Shown in pieces: positions 8,045-15,922 of a DNA stretch of 41,418 bases. This DNA comes from an uncultured Bacilli bacterium. Its GTDB lineage: Bacteria > Bacillota_I > Bacilli_A > RF39 > UBA660. The DNA is taken from positions 1-41,418 of the forward strand of contig CANRJV010000008.1 in the NCBI GenBank assembly GCA_947631045.1, given 5' to 3'. The notes beneath the pieces are model-generated. The model saw only the letters and a program-made list of their open reading frames with translations, ran no database searches and was not told the DNA's origin. Both the position numbers and the translations under genes were made by a program. Within the stretch, counting starts at the first letter, position 1, and every line of letters begins with the position of its first letter.

Positions 8045-8333
8045 GCTTAGTAATGATATAGTAAGTAGCCATGTTTAGAAGTTATTATTTTATAATAATG
8101 TTGATGTGTGTGAAAGTTATATTTTTAGTAAATAAGTTATGTAAAAATAACCTTATCTGCGCTAAGTAAAAGCAATTGTTTTAAGAGAAAGAAAACTCTA
8201 AGAGATAAGCTATCCACACTAGATACTGATAATATTTAGTTAATATTTAAAATTATGGAGAGTAGTTTTAAATGATTGTGGAGAAGTTATTTTTAAACTA
8301 GAATAACTATTTTATCAGAATAGTTATTTTTTT
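8045..8333 (+). ncRNA. Candidate structured RNA 1, about 290 nt
   Basis: A unit bounded by a consensus promoter and an intrinsic terminator with no convincing gene inside. Helices I can trace: 8082-8088 with 8092-8098 (loop TTT); 8116-8119 plus 8122-8127 with 8142-8151 (two-base bulge); 8245-8252 with 8266-8273, nested in 8213-8218 with 8277-8282; and the end segments 8041-8048 with 8170-8177, the first bases of which may lie before the transcription start. AGTTATT at 8285-8291 can pair with AATAACT at 8302-8308, which would break the terminator, so a two-state switch is possible. It does not match the conserved cores I know for tmRNA, RNase P RNA, SRP RNA or common riboswitches. 6S RNA cannot be excluded. 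Confidence 0.55.
8302..8333 (+). terminator. Terminator of candidate RNA 1
   Basis: AATAACTATT (8302-8311) with AATAGTTATT (8319-8328), a 10-bp stem, loop of 7, T run to 8333. Confidence 0.85.
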
Positions 8334-8346
8334 GATTTAAAAAAAA

Positions 8347-8375
8347 TTGATTTTAATATAAAAATGTGATATAAA
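8347..8375 (+). promoter_or_regulatory. Promoter of candidate RNA 2
   Basis: TTGATT (8347-8352), spacer 17, TATAAA (8370-8375) with an extended -10 (TGA before it). Start expected near 8382. A second possible -10, TATAAT at 8421-8426, has no good -35. Confidence 0.65.
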
Positions 8376-8381
8376 TATATA

Positions 8382-8596
8382 GCAAGGAAGTCATTCCTAA
8401 TTATATTTTAAAATAATTATTATAATGAAAAATTATAGTATTATTTGATGGGTAGTTGAGGATAGAATAACATCGTCTATCGCGGATTGTAATAATCTTA
8501 AGTGTAGGTTACCTTGAATGGTTACTGATGAGATGTTGGAAGTGATGTCCAACCAATTACCTATTAGCCTACTAGTAATAGTAGGCTTTATTTTTT
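8382..8596 (+). ncRNA. Candidate structured RNA 2, riboswitch- or tRNA-like leader
   Basis: After a small 5' hairpin (AGGAA, loop GTCA, TTCCT at 8385-8398) comes a compact fold. A closing stem of 10 pairs, two of them G-U, joins 8449-8458 to 8554-8563. Two bases later is a hairpin 8461-8466 with 8476-8481 (GATAGA/TCTATC, 9-base loop). A small hairpin is at 8485-8488 with 8494-8497, and a hairpin 8535-8540 with 8548-8553 (GTTGGA/TCCAAC, 7-base loop) abuts the closing stem. CATC in the first loop can pair with GATG in the last. This recalls a tRNA-like or kissing-loop riboswitch fold. A terminator follows three bases after the closing stem. It sits immediately before the PBECR-like gene. The class was not recognised. 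Confidence 0.6.
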
Positions 8597-8994
8597 GGAA
8601 GGGGGGGTATAATATAAAATATAAATATTTAGGCATTTTAAAGCCAGATGTTGCCAAAAAATTAGGACTTTTGGAACATAAAAATAAGCCTATTTTAGTT
8701 TATAATGATAGAATAGAGCATGTTATAAATCATCATTCGGAAGATTTTGGAACAAAAGATAAGATTATGTTTGTTTATAACAATCTCAGTAATATAATTA
8801 AAAATCCAGATTATACTTTTTATAATTTGAAAAATAATTCAATAGAATATTATAAAAATATAAATTTCGATATATGTGTGGTTGTTAGAATAGCTCCAGG
8901 AAAAATTTTAAAAGTTCGTAGTTGGTTTCCTCCAAATCGAGGAAAAATAAATAATAGAATAAAACAAGAAAAGCGAGAAAAAGAAGTAGTTTAA
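8518..8994 (+). CDS. PBECR-like nuclease-fold protein with uncertain start
   Basis: The conserved part (about 8614-8994) has PILVYNDRIEHVINHHSED, then YNNLSNIIKNPDYTF, NSIEYYKN and KILKVRSWFPPN followed by INNRIKQ. This order resembles the PBECR domains (phage Barnase-EndoU-ColicinE5/D-RelE-like nucleases) found at the ends of phage polyvalent proteins, where a His-rich helix and a C-terminal S-x-(Y/F)-P segment recur. The only canonical in-frame start codon ahead of this part is ATG 8518. It lies inside candidate RNA 2, and translation from it would read through the terminator hairpin. A strong AAGGGGGG site (8599-8606) sits just after the terminator, but the codon at the right distance is ATA (8614). 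It could be a toxin-like gene under attenuation, or the 3' fragment of a decayed phage gene. Family call by eye only. Confidence 0.5.
   Translation: MVTDEMLEVMSNQLPISLLVIVGFIFWKGGYNIKYKYLGILKPDVAKKLGLLEHKNKPILVYNDRIEHVINHHSEDFGTKDKIMFVYNNLSNIIKNPDYTFYNLKNNSIEYYKNINFDICVVVRIAPGKILKVRSWFPPNRGKINNRIKQEKREKEVV
8566..8596 (+). terminator. Terminator of candidate RNA 2
   Basis: AGCCTACTA (8566-8574) with TAGTAGGCT (8579-8587), loop GTAA, then TTTATTTTTT. GTAGG at 8504-8508 could pair with CCTAC at 8568-8572 as an antiterminator. Confidence 0.9.
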
Positions 8995-9072
8995 AAAATG
9001 CACATTAAATTACTAACAATATTGATATTTACGATTTTTTATATGTTTATTTAACAGTAATTATTTTTTTGT

Positions 9073-9101
9073 TGCAATTTTTTTCTTTAAAATTTATACT
9101 T
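9073..9101 (+). promoter_or_regulatory. Promoter of the flippase-like gene
   Basis: TTGCAA (9073-9078), spacer 17, TATACT (9096-9101), 14 bases before ATG 9115. Confidence 0.65.
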
Positions 9102-9114
9102 AAATAGTGATGTT

Positions 9115-10140
9115 ATGAAAAAATATTTTTGGACAACAATTTTCTTTTTGGTATTAGTGGGGCTCACTTATTTTTTTGTTTTAAGAGGGTGCGATATTAA
9201 TTTAATAATTGAATCTTTCAAAAGCACTAATAAAACTTATTTATTTTTAACTTTTTTAACGATGTTTGTTTATGTTTTTTTAGGAGCTTTATTTATTAAA
9301 AGACTTTTAGGACATTTTAATTATCCCATTAAATTATCAACGGCTTATGGTTATTTATTTACGGAAATTTATTTTTCCTCGATAACTCCTAGTTATATTG
9401 GGGGTCAACCAGTCCAAGTTTTAGAAATGAAAAAAGAAGATATCCCTTATGAAATTAGTAGTGTAGCCGTGTTATTTAATTCTATGATTAACCGCATTGC
9501 TTTAGTTTTAGTGGCAACTATTCTTTTTATCTTTTTTGGGAGAGAAGTTTTTGCTTTAAAAGGAATATATAATGTTTTAGTAATATTAGGTTATCTTACG
9601 GCTATAATGGTTATCTGTATTTTTTGTAGTTTAATCTATTCTGAGAAAGTAACCAAGATTTTATTAAAGATAGCCTTTTATATAATTGATCATTTAAAAT
9701 TTATTAAAAATAAAAAAGAACTAAAGGAAAATTTAGACCAAGCTGTTAAAAATTATCAAGCTTGTTCTAAAATAACAAAAAATAAGCCTATGATATTAAT
9801 CGAATCTTTAATTATTTTAGTCTTTCAAAGATTATGCTTATTATTTGCTAGTTATACTGTTTACCGAGCCTTTGGCTTAAACCAATATGGGGCCTTCTTA
9901 ATTATGGCTTTCCAAATATGTGTTAATTTAGGCTCTGATTTAATGCCTACTCCGGGTGGGGTTATTGCCAATGAAGGGTTACTTTTATTTGTTAATAATC
10001 TTCTTTATGGAGAAACTCTTGCTTTATCGGGAATGTTGATGCTTCGTTGTTTTAATTTTTACTTCTTAGTTTTAATTAGTGCGATTGGTTATTTTATTTT
10101 TCATTATCGAAAAAAATATCAAAAAAGTCTTAAAAATTAA
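9115..10140 (+). CDS. Flippase-like membrane protein (LPG synthase TM / YbhN family)
   Basis: A 341-residue polytopic membrane protein with about eight hydrophobic segments, corresponding to the membrane half of MprF without the catalytic C-terminal domain. The family signature is seen as TPSYIGGQPVQ (residues about 94-104) and PTPGGVIANEGLLLF (about 279-293). Proteins of this type are annotated as lysylphosphatidylglycerol flippase-like or UPF0104 and may move or sense lipids; the substrate here is unknown. The gene stands alone, with its own promoter and a terminator that spans its stop codon. A weak ribosome site (GTGATG) precedes the ATG. Confidence 0.85.
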   Translation: MKKYFWTTIFFLVLVGLTYFFVLRGCDINLIIESFKSTNKTYLFLTFLTMFVYVFLGALFIKRLLGHFNYPIKLSTAYGYLFTEIYFSSITPSYIGGQPVQVLEMKKEDIPYEISSVAVLFNSMINRIALVLVATILFIFFGREVFALKGIYNVLVILGYLTAIMVICIFCSLIYSEKVTKILLKIAFYIIDHLKFIKNKKELKENLDQAVKNYQACSKITKNKPMILIESLIILVFQRLCLLFASYTVYRAFGLNQYGAFLIMAFQICVNLGSDLMPTPGGVIANEGLLLFVNNLLYGETLALSGMLMLRCFNFYFLVLISAIGYFIFHYRKKYQKSLKN

Positions 10141-10156
10141 TTTTTTAAGATTTTTT
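10128..10156 (+). terminator. Terminator of the flippase-like gene
   Basis: TCTTAAAAA (10128-10136) with TTTTTAAGA (10142-10150), loop TTAAT, T run 10151-10156. The stop codon is in the loop. Confidence 0.85.
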
Positions 10157-10205
10157 AAATTTAATAAATGTCCTTATTATGTTGTCAAAAAGTGCCTAGG
10201 TTAAG

Positions 10206-10235
10206 TTGAAAAGGCATCCTTTGTTATGTTAAAAT
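10206..10235 (+). promoter_or_regulatory. Promoter of parE-parC
   Basis: TTGAAA (10206-10211), spacer 18, TAAAAT (10230-10235) with an extended -10 (TGT before it). An interrupted inverted repeat, TGCCT (10193-10197) and AGGCA (10212-10216), brackets the -35 box. Confidence 0.65.
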
Positions 10236-10253
10236 AAAAGTGGTGAATAGAAA

Positions 10254-12164
10254 ATGGCAAAATATGATGAATCATCAATTAAAATTTTAGAAGGGCTTGA
10301 AGCGGTTCGCAAAAGACCTGGTATGTATATAGGAAGTACTGATAAAAGAGGACTTCATCATTTAGTATGGGAAATTGTCGATAACTCTATTGATGAAATT
10401 ATCAATGGTTATGGTAATTATATAAAAATTGTTTTACATAAAGATGGCTCAATTACGATTGCGGATAATGGAAGAGGTGTTCCCATTGGGATGCATGAAA
10501 GCGGAAAAACAACTCCGGAGGTTATTTATACTATCTTGCATGCCGGAGGTAAATTTGAAGAAGGAAACTACAAAGTAAGTGGGGGACTTCATGGTGTTGG
10601 AGCCTCAGTTGTTAATGCTTTAAGTAGTAAGATGGATGTTTTAATTTATCGGGATGGTAAAATATCTAATATTCGTTTTAAAGATGGTGGGTTAGTTGAA
10701 GAAGATTTAAAAACGATTGGTACTACCAATAAAACGGGAACAGTTGTAACTTTTTTACCTGATTATAGTATTTTTAAAAATTGTAATTTTTCTTATACAA
10801 CTATTTGTGAAAGAATGCAAGAAAGTGCTTTCTTAATTCCTAATGTAACGATTGAGGTTATTGATGAAGATGGCAATAAAGAAGTTAAGTATCATTATGA
10901 AGAAGGACTTACTAACTTTGTTGAATATATCAATGAAGATAAAAATACTTTACATAAAGTCTTAAACTTTTCGGGTTCTAAAAATAATATTGAAGTAAAT
11001 GTGGCGATGCAATATACTGATACTTATAATGAAAATATTATTTCTTTTGTTAATAATGTTAAAACTAGTGATGGGGGAACTCATGAAGTCGGATTTAAAA
11101 CGGGAATTACGAAAGCCTTCAATGATTATGTTAAAATGAATAATATTTTAAAGGGTAAAGATAATACTTTTGATGGTAGTGATGTAAGAGAAGGTTTAAG
11201 TGTTGTTATTAATTTAAGAATACCGGAAAATTTATTACAATTTGAAGGGCAAACTAAAGGAAAATTAGGAACACCAGAAGCGAGAAGCATTACGGAAAGT
11301 ATTACGTATGAAAATATTAAATTTTTCTTAGAAGAAAATAAAGAGATTGCTTTAAATATTGTGGAAAAAGCCGCTAAAAGTAAGATCGCCAGAGAAGCCG
11401 CAAGAAAAGCCAGAGAAGATGCGCGTAATGGTAAGGGTAAAAATAAAATTGAAAAAATATTATCCGGTAAACTAGCGCAAGCAACAAGTAAAAATCCGAA
11501 GATTAATGAATTATTTTTAGTAGAAGGAGATTCGGCTGGTGGTTCAGCTAAAGGTGGTAGAGACCGGAAATTTCAAGCAATTCTGCCATTAAGAGGAAAA
11601 GTAATTAATGCCGAGAAAACGAGTGAAGCTGAAATTTTAAAAAATGAAGAAATTAATACAATTATTCATACTATTGGAGCCGGAATAGGGAGTAATTTTA
11701 CAGTTGAAGATTCTAATTATGATAAAGTAATTATTATGACCGATGCCGATGTTGATGGCTCTCATATTCAAATTCTTTTATTAACTTTCTTTTATCGGTT
11801 TATGCGTCCTTTAATTGAGGCTGGTAAACTTTATATTGCAAAACCTCCTTTATATAAAATTGATTATGGCAAAAAACATTTTTATGCTTATAGTGATGAA
11901 GAAAGATTTAAAATTATGGCCGAGAATAGTGGTAAGGCTGATGTCTCAAGAAATAAAGGTTTAGGAGAAATGAACTCTGATGAATTATGGGATACCACCA
12001 TGAATCCGGATACCAGAACTTTAATTAGAGTAAATATTTATGATGCTTCTCTAGCGGATAAAAGAGTTAATGTTTTAATGGGTGATAAAGTAGAGCCAAG
12101 AAAAGAATGGATTGAAGAAAATATTGTCTTCACGATGGAAGATGATTATCGTGTGGATGCCTGA
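10254..12164 (+). CDS. parE: DNA topoisomerase IV subunit B
   Basis: The ATPase subunit (636 residues) of topoisomerase IV, which unlinks daughter chromosomes. GHKL ATPase motifs are visible: EIVDNSIDEI, DNGRGVPIG and GGLHGVGASVVNALS. The TOPRIM metal site is EGDSAGGSAKGGRD and TDADVDGSHIQ. I call ParE rather than GyrB because of QFEGQTKGKLGTPEARS and DRKFQAILPLRGKVINAEK, which are the Firmicute ParE forms, and because its partner follows at once. The gene ends with TGA, showing that TGA is a stop in this organism. It is eight bases from parC, in one operon. Confidence 0.93.
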   Translation: MAKYDESSIKILEGLEAVRKRPGMYIGSTDKRGLHHLVWEIVDNSIDEIINGYGNYIKIVLHKDGSITIADNGRGVPIGMHESGKTTPEVIYTILHAGGKFEEGNYKVSGGLHGVGASVVNALSSKMDVLIYRDGKISNIRFKDGGLVEEDLKTIGTTNKTGTVVTFLPDYSIFKNCNFSYTTICERMQESAFLIPNVTIEVIDEDGNKEVKYHYEEGLTNFVEYINEDKNTLHKVLNFSGSKNNIEVNVAMQYTDTYNENIISFVNNVKTSDGGTHEVGFKTGITKAFNDYVKMNNILKGKDNTFDGSDVREGLSVVINLRIPENLLQFEGQTKGKLGTPEARSITESITYENIKFFLEENKEIALNIVEKAAKSKIAREAARKAREDARNGKGKNKIEKILSGKLAQATSKNPKINELFLVEGDSAGGSAKGGRDRKFQAILPLRGKVINAEKTSEAEILKNEEINTIIHTIGAGIGSNFTVEDSNYDKVIIMTDADVDGSHIQILLLTFFYRFMRPLIEAGKLYIAKPPLYKIDYGKKHFYAYSDEERFKIMAENSGKADVSRNKGLGEMNSDELWDTTMNPDTRTLIRVNIYDASLADKRVNVLMGDKVEPRKEWIEENIVFTMEDDYRVDA

Positions 12165-12172
12165 GGTGAATT

Positions 12173-14653
12173 ATGCAAGAAATAATTAAGAAAATTGAAG
12201 ACTATGCTTTAGAAGAAATAATGGGAGAATCTTTTGCGGCTTATGCAAAAGAAATTATCCAAGATCGGGCCATTCCCGATGTTAGAGATGGTCTTAAACC
12301 CGTGCAAAGAAGAATTTTATATGGGATGTTTGAAGCGGGAAATACTTATGATAAAAAATATAAAAAGAGTGCAGCAACTGTTGGTGATGTTTTAGGTAAA
12401 TACCATCCTCATGGTGATTCTTCGGTTTATGATGCTATGGTTCGAATGAGTCAATGGTGGAAGCAAAGTGCCATTTTAGTGGACATGAAAGGTAATAATG
12501 GTTCCATGGATGGCGATTCACCTGCCGCTTATCGTTATACTGAGGCTAGACTTGCGAAAATTAGTAATGAACTTTTAGGAGACTTAGATAAAGATACGGT
12601 TGAATGGGCACCCAACTTTGATGATCGCCTTTTAGAGCCTACCGTTTTACCGGCCAAATTTCCGAATCTCTTAGTTAATGGAACGATGGGTATTAGTGCC
12701 GGATATGCTACCAATATACCTCCCCATAACTTAGGCGAAATAATTGATGCGACGATTAAAAGAATTGATTCTCCTAATTGTTATTTAGATTCAATTTTAG
12801 AACTAGTTAAAGGTCCGGATTTTCCAACTGGTGGTATTGTTGAGGGTAAAGATGGTATCAGAGAGGCCTTAAAAACTGGTAAAGGTAAAATTATTGTTAA
12901 ATCGAAATATCAAATTGTTAAGGAAAAAGGAAAAGAAAAAATTGTTATTACCGAAATTCCTTTTGATGTTATTAAGAAAAATTTAGTTGAAAAAATTGAT
13001 TATATACGAATTGATAAAAAAATAGATGGAATAAGTGAAGTTCGTGATGAATCAGACCGAGAAGGTTTACGAATTGTTATCGATTTAAAAAGTGGCGCTA
13101 ATAGTGACTTAATTGTGAACTATTTACTTAAGAATACCGATTTACAAATATCTTATAGTTATAATATGGTAGCAATTGTTAATCGCGTTCCGAAAACTTT
13201 AGGTATTTTAAGTATTTTAGATGCTTATATTGCCCATCAAAAAGAAATCATTACGAGAAGAACAACTTTCGATTTAAAAACAAAAGAAAAAAGACTAGAA
13301 ATAGTTAATGGTTTAATTAAATGTATTTCTATTTTAGATGAAGTTATTAAAACTATTAGAGCTAGTAAAAATAGAAGTGATGCGGAGAATAACTTAGTCG
13401 AAAAGTTTGCTTTTACTCCTGAACAAGCCAAAGCCATTGTCACTTTACAATTATATCGTTTAACTAATACCGATGTTGTCGCTTTAGAAGAAGAAATGGC
13501 TTCTTTAAAGAAAATGATCGAGGGCTTAAAAGCCATTTTAAGTGATGAAGAAGTTTTAAAATATGTGATGAAAAAAGAATTAAAACTAATTAAAAAAGAA
13601 TATGCTATTCCAAGAAGAACGGAAATTGTTGATGAAATAACGGAAATTAAATTAGATATGACAACAATGATTCCTAAAGAAAATGTTTTAGTAGTGGTTA
13701 CTAATGAAGGATATATAAAAAGAGTATCAGCTAAATCTTTTGCCTCATCTGATAGCGAAACTACTTTAAAACCGGGTGATTTTATCACGAATATTTATGA
13801 AACAACAACTTTAGATAATATTATTTTGTTTACTAATTTAGGAAATTATTTGTTTATCCCAGTTTATAAAGTCTTTGAGGCTAAATGGAAAGAACTTGGA
13901 AAACATGTTAATAATTTAGTACCAATGAAAGAAAATGAAAAAATTGTGGCTTCCTTTATTTTAGAAAAAGGCAAGTATTTAACGATGTTTACTAAATTAG
14001 GCATGGCAAAACAAGTACTCATGGATGATTTAATTGTTTCACGTTATAGTAAAACAATGACCGCGATTAAATTAAAAGAAAATGATGAACTCGTAAGTGT
14101 GAGTGAAACTAAAGAAGAAGTTGTTGTGGTAACGGAAAATGGTTATTACTTAAGATTTAAAACTTCCGAGTTACCAGTTTTAGGACCAAAAGCAAGTGGC
14201 GTTAAAGGTATAAAACTTACAGATGATGTGATTGTCAGCGCTAATACTTTTGATAACAATAGCGAATATTTAAATATTTTTACCAAAAATAATACTGCCA
14301 AGAGAATAAAACTAGAAGAATTAAAAAGTTTGTCTCGGGCTAAAAAAGGAAATATGCTCCTTAAGAAAACTAAAACTGTTACTTATAAAGTAATGAATGC
14401 TTATGTTACAAATAGTCGAGATATAGTTATTATCAAGAAAGATAGTGAAATTAAAGAAGTTAAAAATAGTGAGATACCTATAATGGATATTTCTAGTAAT
14501 GGAGGAAATATTACCAAAGGCTATGTTGATACTTACAATTTAAAATATACGATTCAAAAAATAATGCCAAAGGAAGAGAAGAAAGAAGAAGAAGTAAAAA
14601 AAGAAGAAAAACAAGTTTCTTTTGATGATTTTACCAAAGATTTTAAAATATAA
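12173..14653 (+). CDS. parC: DNA topoisomerase IV subunit A
   Basis: The cleavage subunit (826 residues). The winged-helix segment has [17 protein letters not shown] and [20 protein letters not shown], and the active-site tyrosine sits in [11 protein letters not shown] coiled-coil and DNA gate follow, then a beta-pinwheel C-terminal domain from about residue 495 with degenerate repeats. The GyrA-box (QRRGGKG type) needed for DNA wrapping is not evident, which fits ParC. The C-terminus is a Lys/Glu-rich tail. GAGGTG precedes the ATG. Confidence 0.93.
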   Translation: MQEIIKKIEDYALEEIMGESFAAYAKEIIQDRAIPDVRDGLKPVQRRILYGMFEAGNTYDKKYKKSAATVGDVLGKYHPHGDSSVYDAMVRMSQWWKQSAILVDMKGNNGSMDGDSPAAYRYTEARLAKISNELLGDLDKDTVEWAPNFDDRLLEPTVLPAKFPNLLVNGTMGISAGYATNIPPHNLGEIIDATIKRIDSPNCYLDSILELVKGPDFPTGGIVEGKDGIREALKTGKGKIIVKSKYQIVKEKGKEKIVITEIPFDVIKKNLVEKIDYIRIDKKIDGISEVRDESDREGLRIVIDLKSGANSDLIVNYLLKNTDLQISYSYNMVAIVNRVPKTLGILSILDAYIAHQKEIITRRTTFDLKTKEKRLEIVNGLIKCISILDEVIKTIRASKNRSDAENNLVEKFAFTPEQAKAIVTLQLYRLTNTDVVALEEEMASLKKMIEGLKAILSDEEVLKYVMKKELKLIKKEYAIPRRTEIVDEITEIKLDMTTMIPKENVLVVVTNEGYIKRVSAKSFASSDSETTLKPGDFITNIYETTTLDNIILFTNLGNYLFIPVYKVFEAKWKELGKHVNNLVPMKENEKIVASFILEKGKYLTMFTKLGMAKQVLMDDLIVSRYSKTMTAIKLKENDELVSVSETKEEVVVVTENGYYLRFKTSELPVLGPKASGVKGIKLTDDVIVSANTFDNNSEYLNIFTKNNTAKRIKLEELKSLSRAKKGNMLLKKTKTVTYKVMNAYVTNSRDIVIIKKDSEIKEVKNSEIPIMDISSNGGNITKGYVDTYNLKYTIQKIMPKEEKKEEEVKKEEKQVSFDDFTKDFKI

Positions 14654-14690
14654 TTAAAAATTATTCATAATATTTACTAAGGTGAAGTTT

Positions 14691-15044
14691 ATGAGTAAGA
14701 AAGAGGAGTTTAAAGAGTTTATTCGTAATAAACCCGAATTAGTAGAATTTATTAAAAATAAAGAAATGACTTTACAGTCTTTCTATGAAATTTATGATGT
14801 TTATGGTGAAGATGAAAAAGCATGGGAGCCTTATGAAAGAAAAGCAACTCCATCTTTAAATACGCCCAAGATTACTGATATTATGAAAAATATTAATTTA
14901 GATGAAATTCAAAAACATATTAATACGGCTCAAAAAGCTTTAGGGGTAGTTTCAGATTTAACAACGAAGGGTACGCAAAATGTTTCATCAACAGTTAAAG
15001 GTCCTCTAAGCCCAAGGCCTTTAAATAAATTTTTCGAGGATTAA
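14691..15044 (+). CDS. YlbD-like protein
   Basis: A 117-residue soluble protein opening KKEEFKEFIRNKPELVEFI and continuing MTLQSFYEIYDVYGEDEKAWEPY. This resembles YlbD (Pfam YlbD_coat) of Bacillus, where the region reads as a helical EFKEFVRKHP...LQELYEDW...LGEDD. The second half is predicted helical with a Pro-rich end. In Bacillus ylbD and ylbE are adjacent, and here the next gene is YlbE-like, one base away. The Bacillus protein is linked to spore coats only by annotation, so the function is unknown. A start at ATG 14691 follows AAGGTG (14679-14684); the in-frame GTG at 14682 is inside that site. Confidence 0.65.
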   Translation: MSKKEEFKEFIRNKPELVEFIKNKEMTLQSFYEIYDVYGEDEKAWEPYERKATPSLNTPKITDIMKNINLDEIQKHINTAQKALGVVSDLTTKGTQNVSSTVKGPLSPRPLNKFFED

Positions 15045-15045
15045 T

Positions 15046-15267
15046 ATGGAATATTTTTTACAACAGAAATTAAAAGAAGATAAAAAATTTAAAAAATATT
15101 TTGATGAAAATAGTAATCAAGTTAAATATTTAAATCGAAATCCCGAATATTATAAAACTTTTATGAGAGATATGAAAGAATTGTATAAAGAAAGAACAAC
15201 CGATAAATTAAGTGATGCTTTAAATACCATCGAGATTGTTAGTTCGATAATTGATACTTTAAAATAG
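15046..15267 (+). CDS. YlbE-like small protein
   Basis: A 73-residue charged helical protein. YLNRNPEYYKTFMRDMKELY, then TTDKLSDALNTIEIVSSII, resembles YlbE of Bacillus (arginine/asparagine-proline motif RNP followed by a helix). Gene order with the YlbD-like gene supports the call. Function unknown. GAGG lies in the preceding codons, and a shared bidirectional terminator follows. Confidence 0.6.
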   Translation: MEYFLQQKLKEDKKFKKYFDENSNQVKYLNRNPEYYKTFMRDMKELYKERTTDKLSDALNTIEIVSSIIDTLK

Positions 15268-15293
15268 ACCTACAAATATGTGGGTCTATTTTT
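15261..15293. terminator. Bidirectional terminator between ylbE-like and DUF6512 genes
   Basis: A 10-bp stem TAGACCTACA (15265-15274) with TGTGGGTCTA (15279-15288), one G-T pair, loop AATA, flanked by AAAA and TTTTT. The stop codons of both convergent genes lie inside the stem. Confidence 0.88.
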
Positions 15294-15828
15294 GGATAAG
15301 ATAATTATTTAAACCATATTTTTCTTCTTTAGGATCAAAGAAGATATCCATTTTGGGAGGCTTATAAGTAAGAATAATCATGATGACGTAAATACTAATA
15401 ATTAGAATAATTCCTAAAATATTTTGATACTCAAAATTTTTAAACTTTAAAATAAAGTAGCCAATTAAATTGACAATAAAGATAGTAATTATTAAAATGG
15501 CAAAATTTAAAATCATGTTTTCCCCAAAATTATAAAATATTGGTAGATATAAAGCTAAATAAATAGGAATAGCCAAGAAAGCTTTTAAAAATAAAGTTAA
15601 AGTAAAATTATGATATTCTAGATTAAATTTTTTATAAACGAAATATTCAATTATTCCATAAATTAAAATCGTTGTATAAAGCATTTTCATGTGTTCCCAA
15701 ATACTTTCATTGACTGGAAAAAAGACAGCAAATAAAGGATTAGGAAGTAAGTCATAAGCAAAATGGGTAGCAAAGCATAATAAAAAGATGGCTATACTAT
15801 TTATAAAAATCATTTTCTTTAGATTCAT
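15286..15828 (-). CDS. DUF6512-like membrane protein
   Basis: A 180-residue protein with about five hydrophobic segments and a charged C-terminal tail. FFPVNESIWEHMKMLY after the first segment resembles the conserved NES(I/V)WEH motif of the DUF6512 membrane family found in Clostridia and Bacilli. No enzymatic motif is seen and function is unknown. The start at 15828 follows TGGTGA. It stands alone on the minus strand between two plus-strand units. Confidence 0.6.
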   Translation of the reverse strand: MNLKKMIFINSIAIFLLCFATHFAYDLLPNPLFAVFFPVNESIWEHMKMLYTTILIYGIIEYFVYKKFNLEYHNFTLTLFLKAFLAIPIYLALYLPIFYNFGENMILNFAILIITIFIVNLIGYFILKFKNFEYQNILGIILIISIYVIMIILTYKPPKMDIFFDPKEEKYGLNNYLIQK

Positions 15829-15888
15829 ATTATCACCATATTAATAATATATATAAAATAAATAAAATTATACTTTAAGATATTTTTG

Positions 15889-15897
15889 TGATATAAT
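15889..15897 (+). promoter_or_regulatory. Extended -10 promoter of ttcA
   Basis: TGA followed by TATAAT (15892-15897); no convincing -35 box. ATG follows 26 bases later with GGAAGTG as the ribosome site. Confidence 0.6.
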
Positions 15898-15922
15898 TTC
15901 CTTGTTTTAGGAAGTGATTCTT

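Noticed and set aside
8045-8596. tmRNA, RNase P RNA or SRP RNA
   Set aside because: None of the conserved cores that I know (tRNA-like end with CCA and tag reading frame, GAGGAAAGTCC-type core, GGAAG/AGCA SRP loop) is present.
8433-8657. Minus-strand open frame of 74 codons over RNA 2
   Set aside because: No ribosome site and it runs across the terminator hairpin; the promoter and terminator are on the plus strand.
8999-9055. 18-codon hydrophobic micro-frame after the PBECR-like gene
   Set aside because: Too short, no ribosome site and no promoter of its own.
12150-12170. TGA read as tryptophan (Mycoplasma-type code)
   Set aside because: parE and the first gene end properly at TGA, and Trp is encoded by TGG in conserved positions.
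13237-13788. Minus-strand open frame of 183 codons inside parC
   Set aside because: Antisense shadow of a conserved gene, without ribosome site or known motif; Ser/Ile/Phe-rich composition comes from the AT-rich complement.
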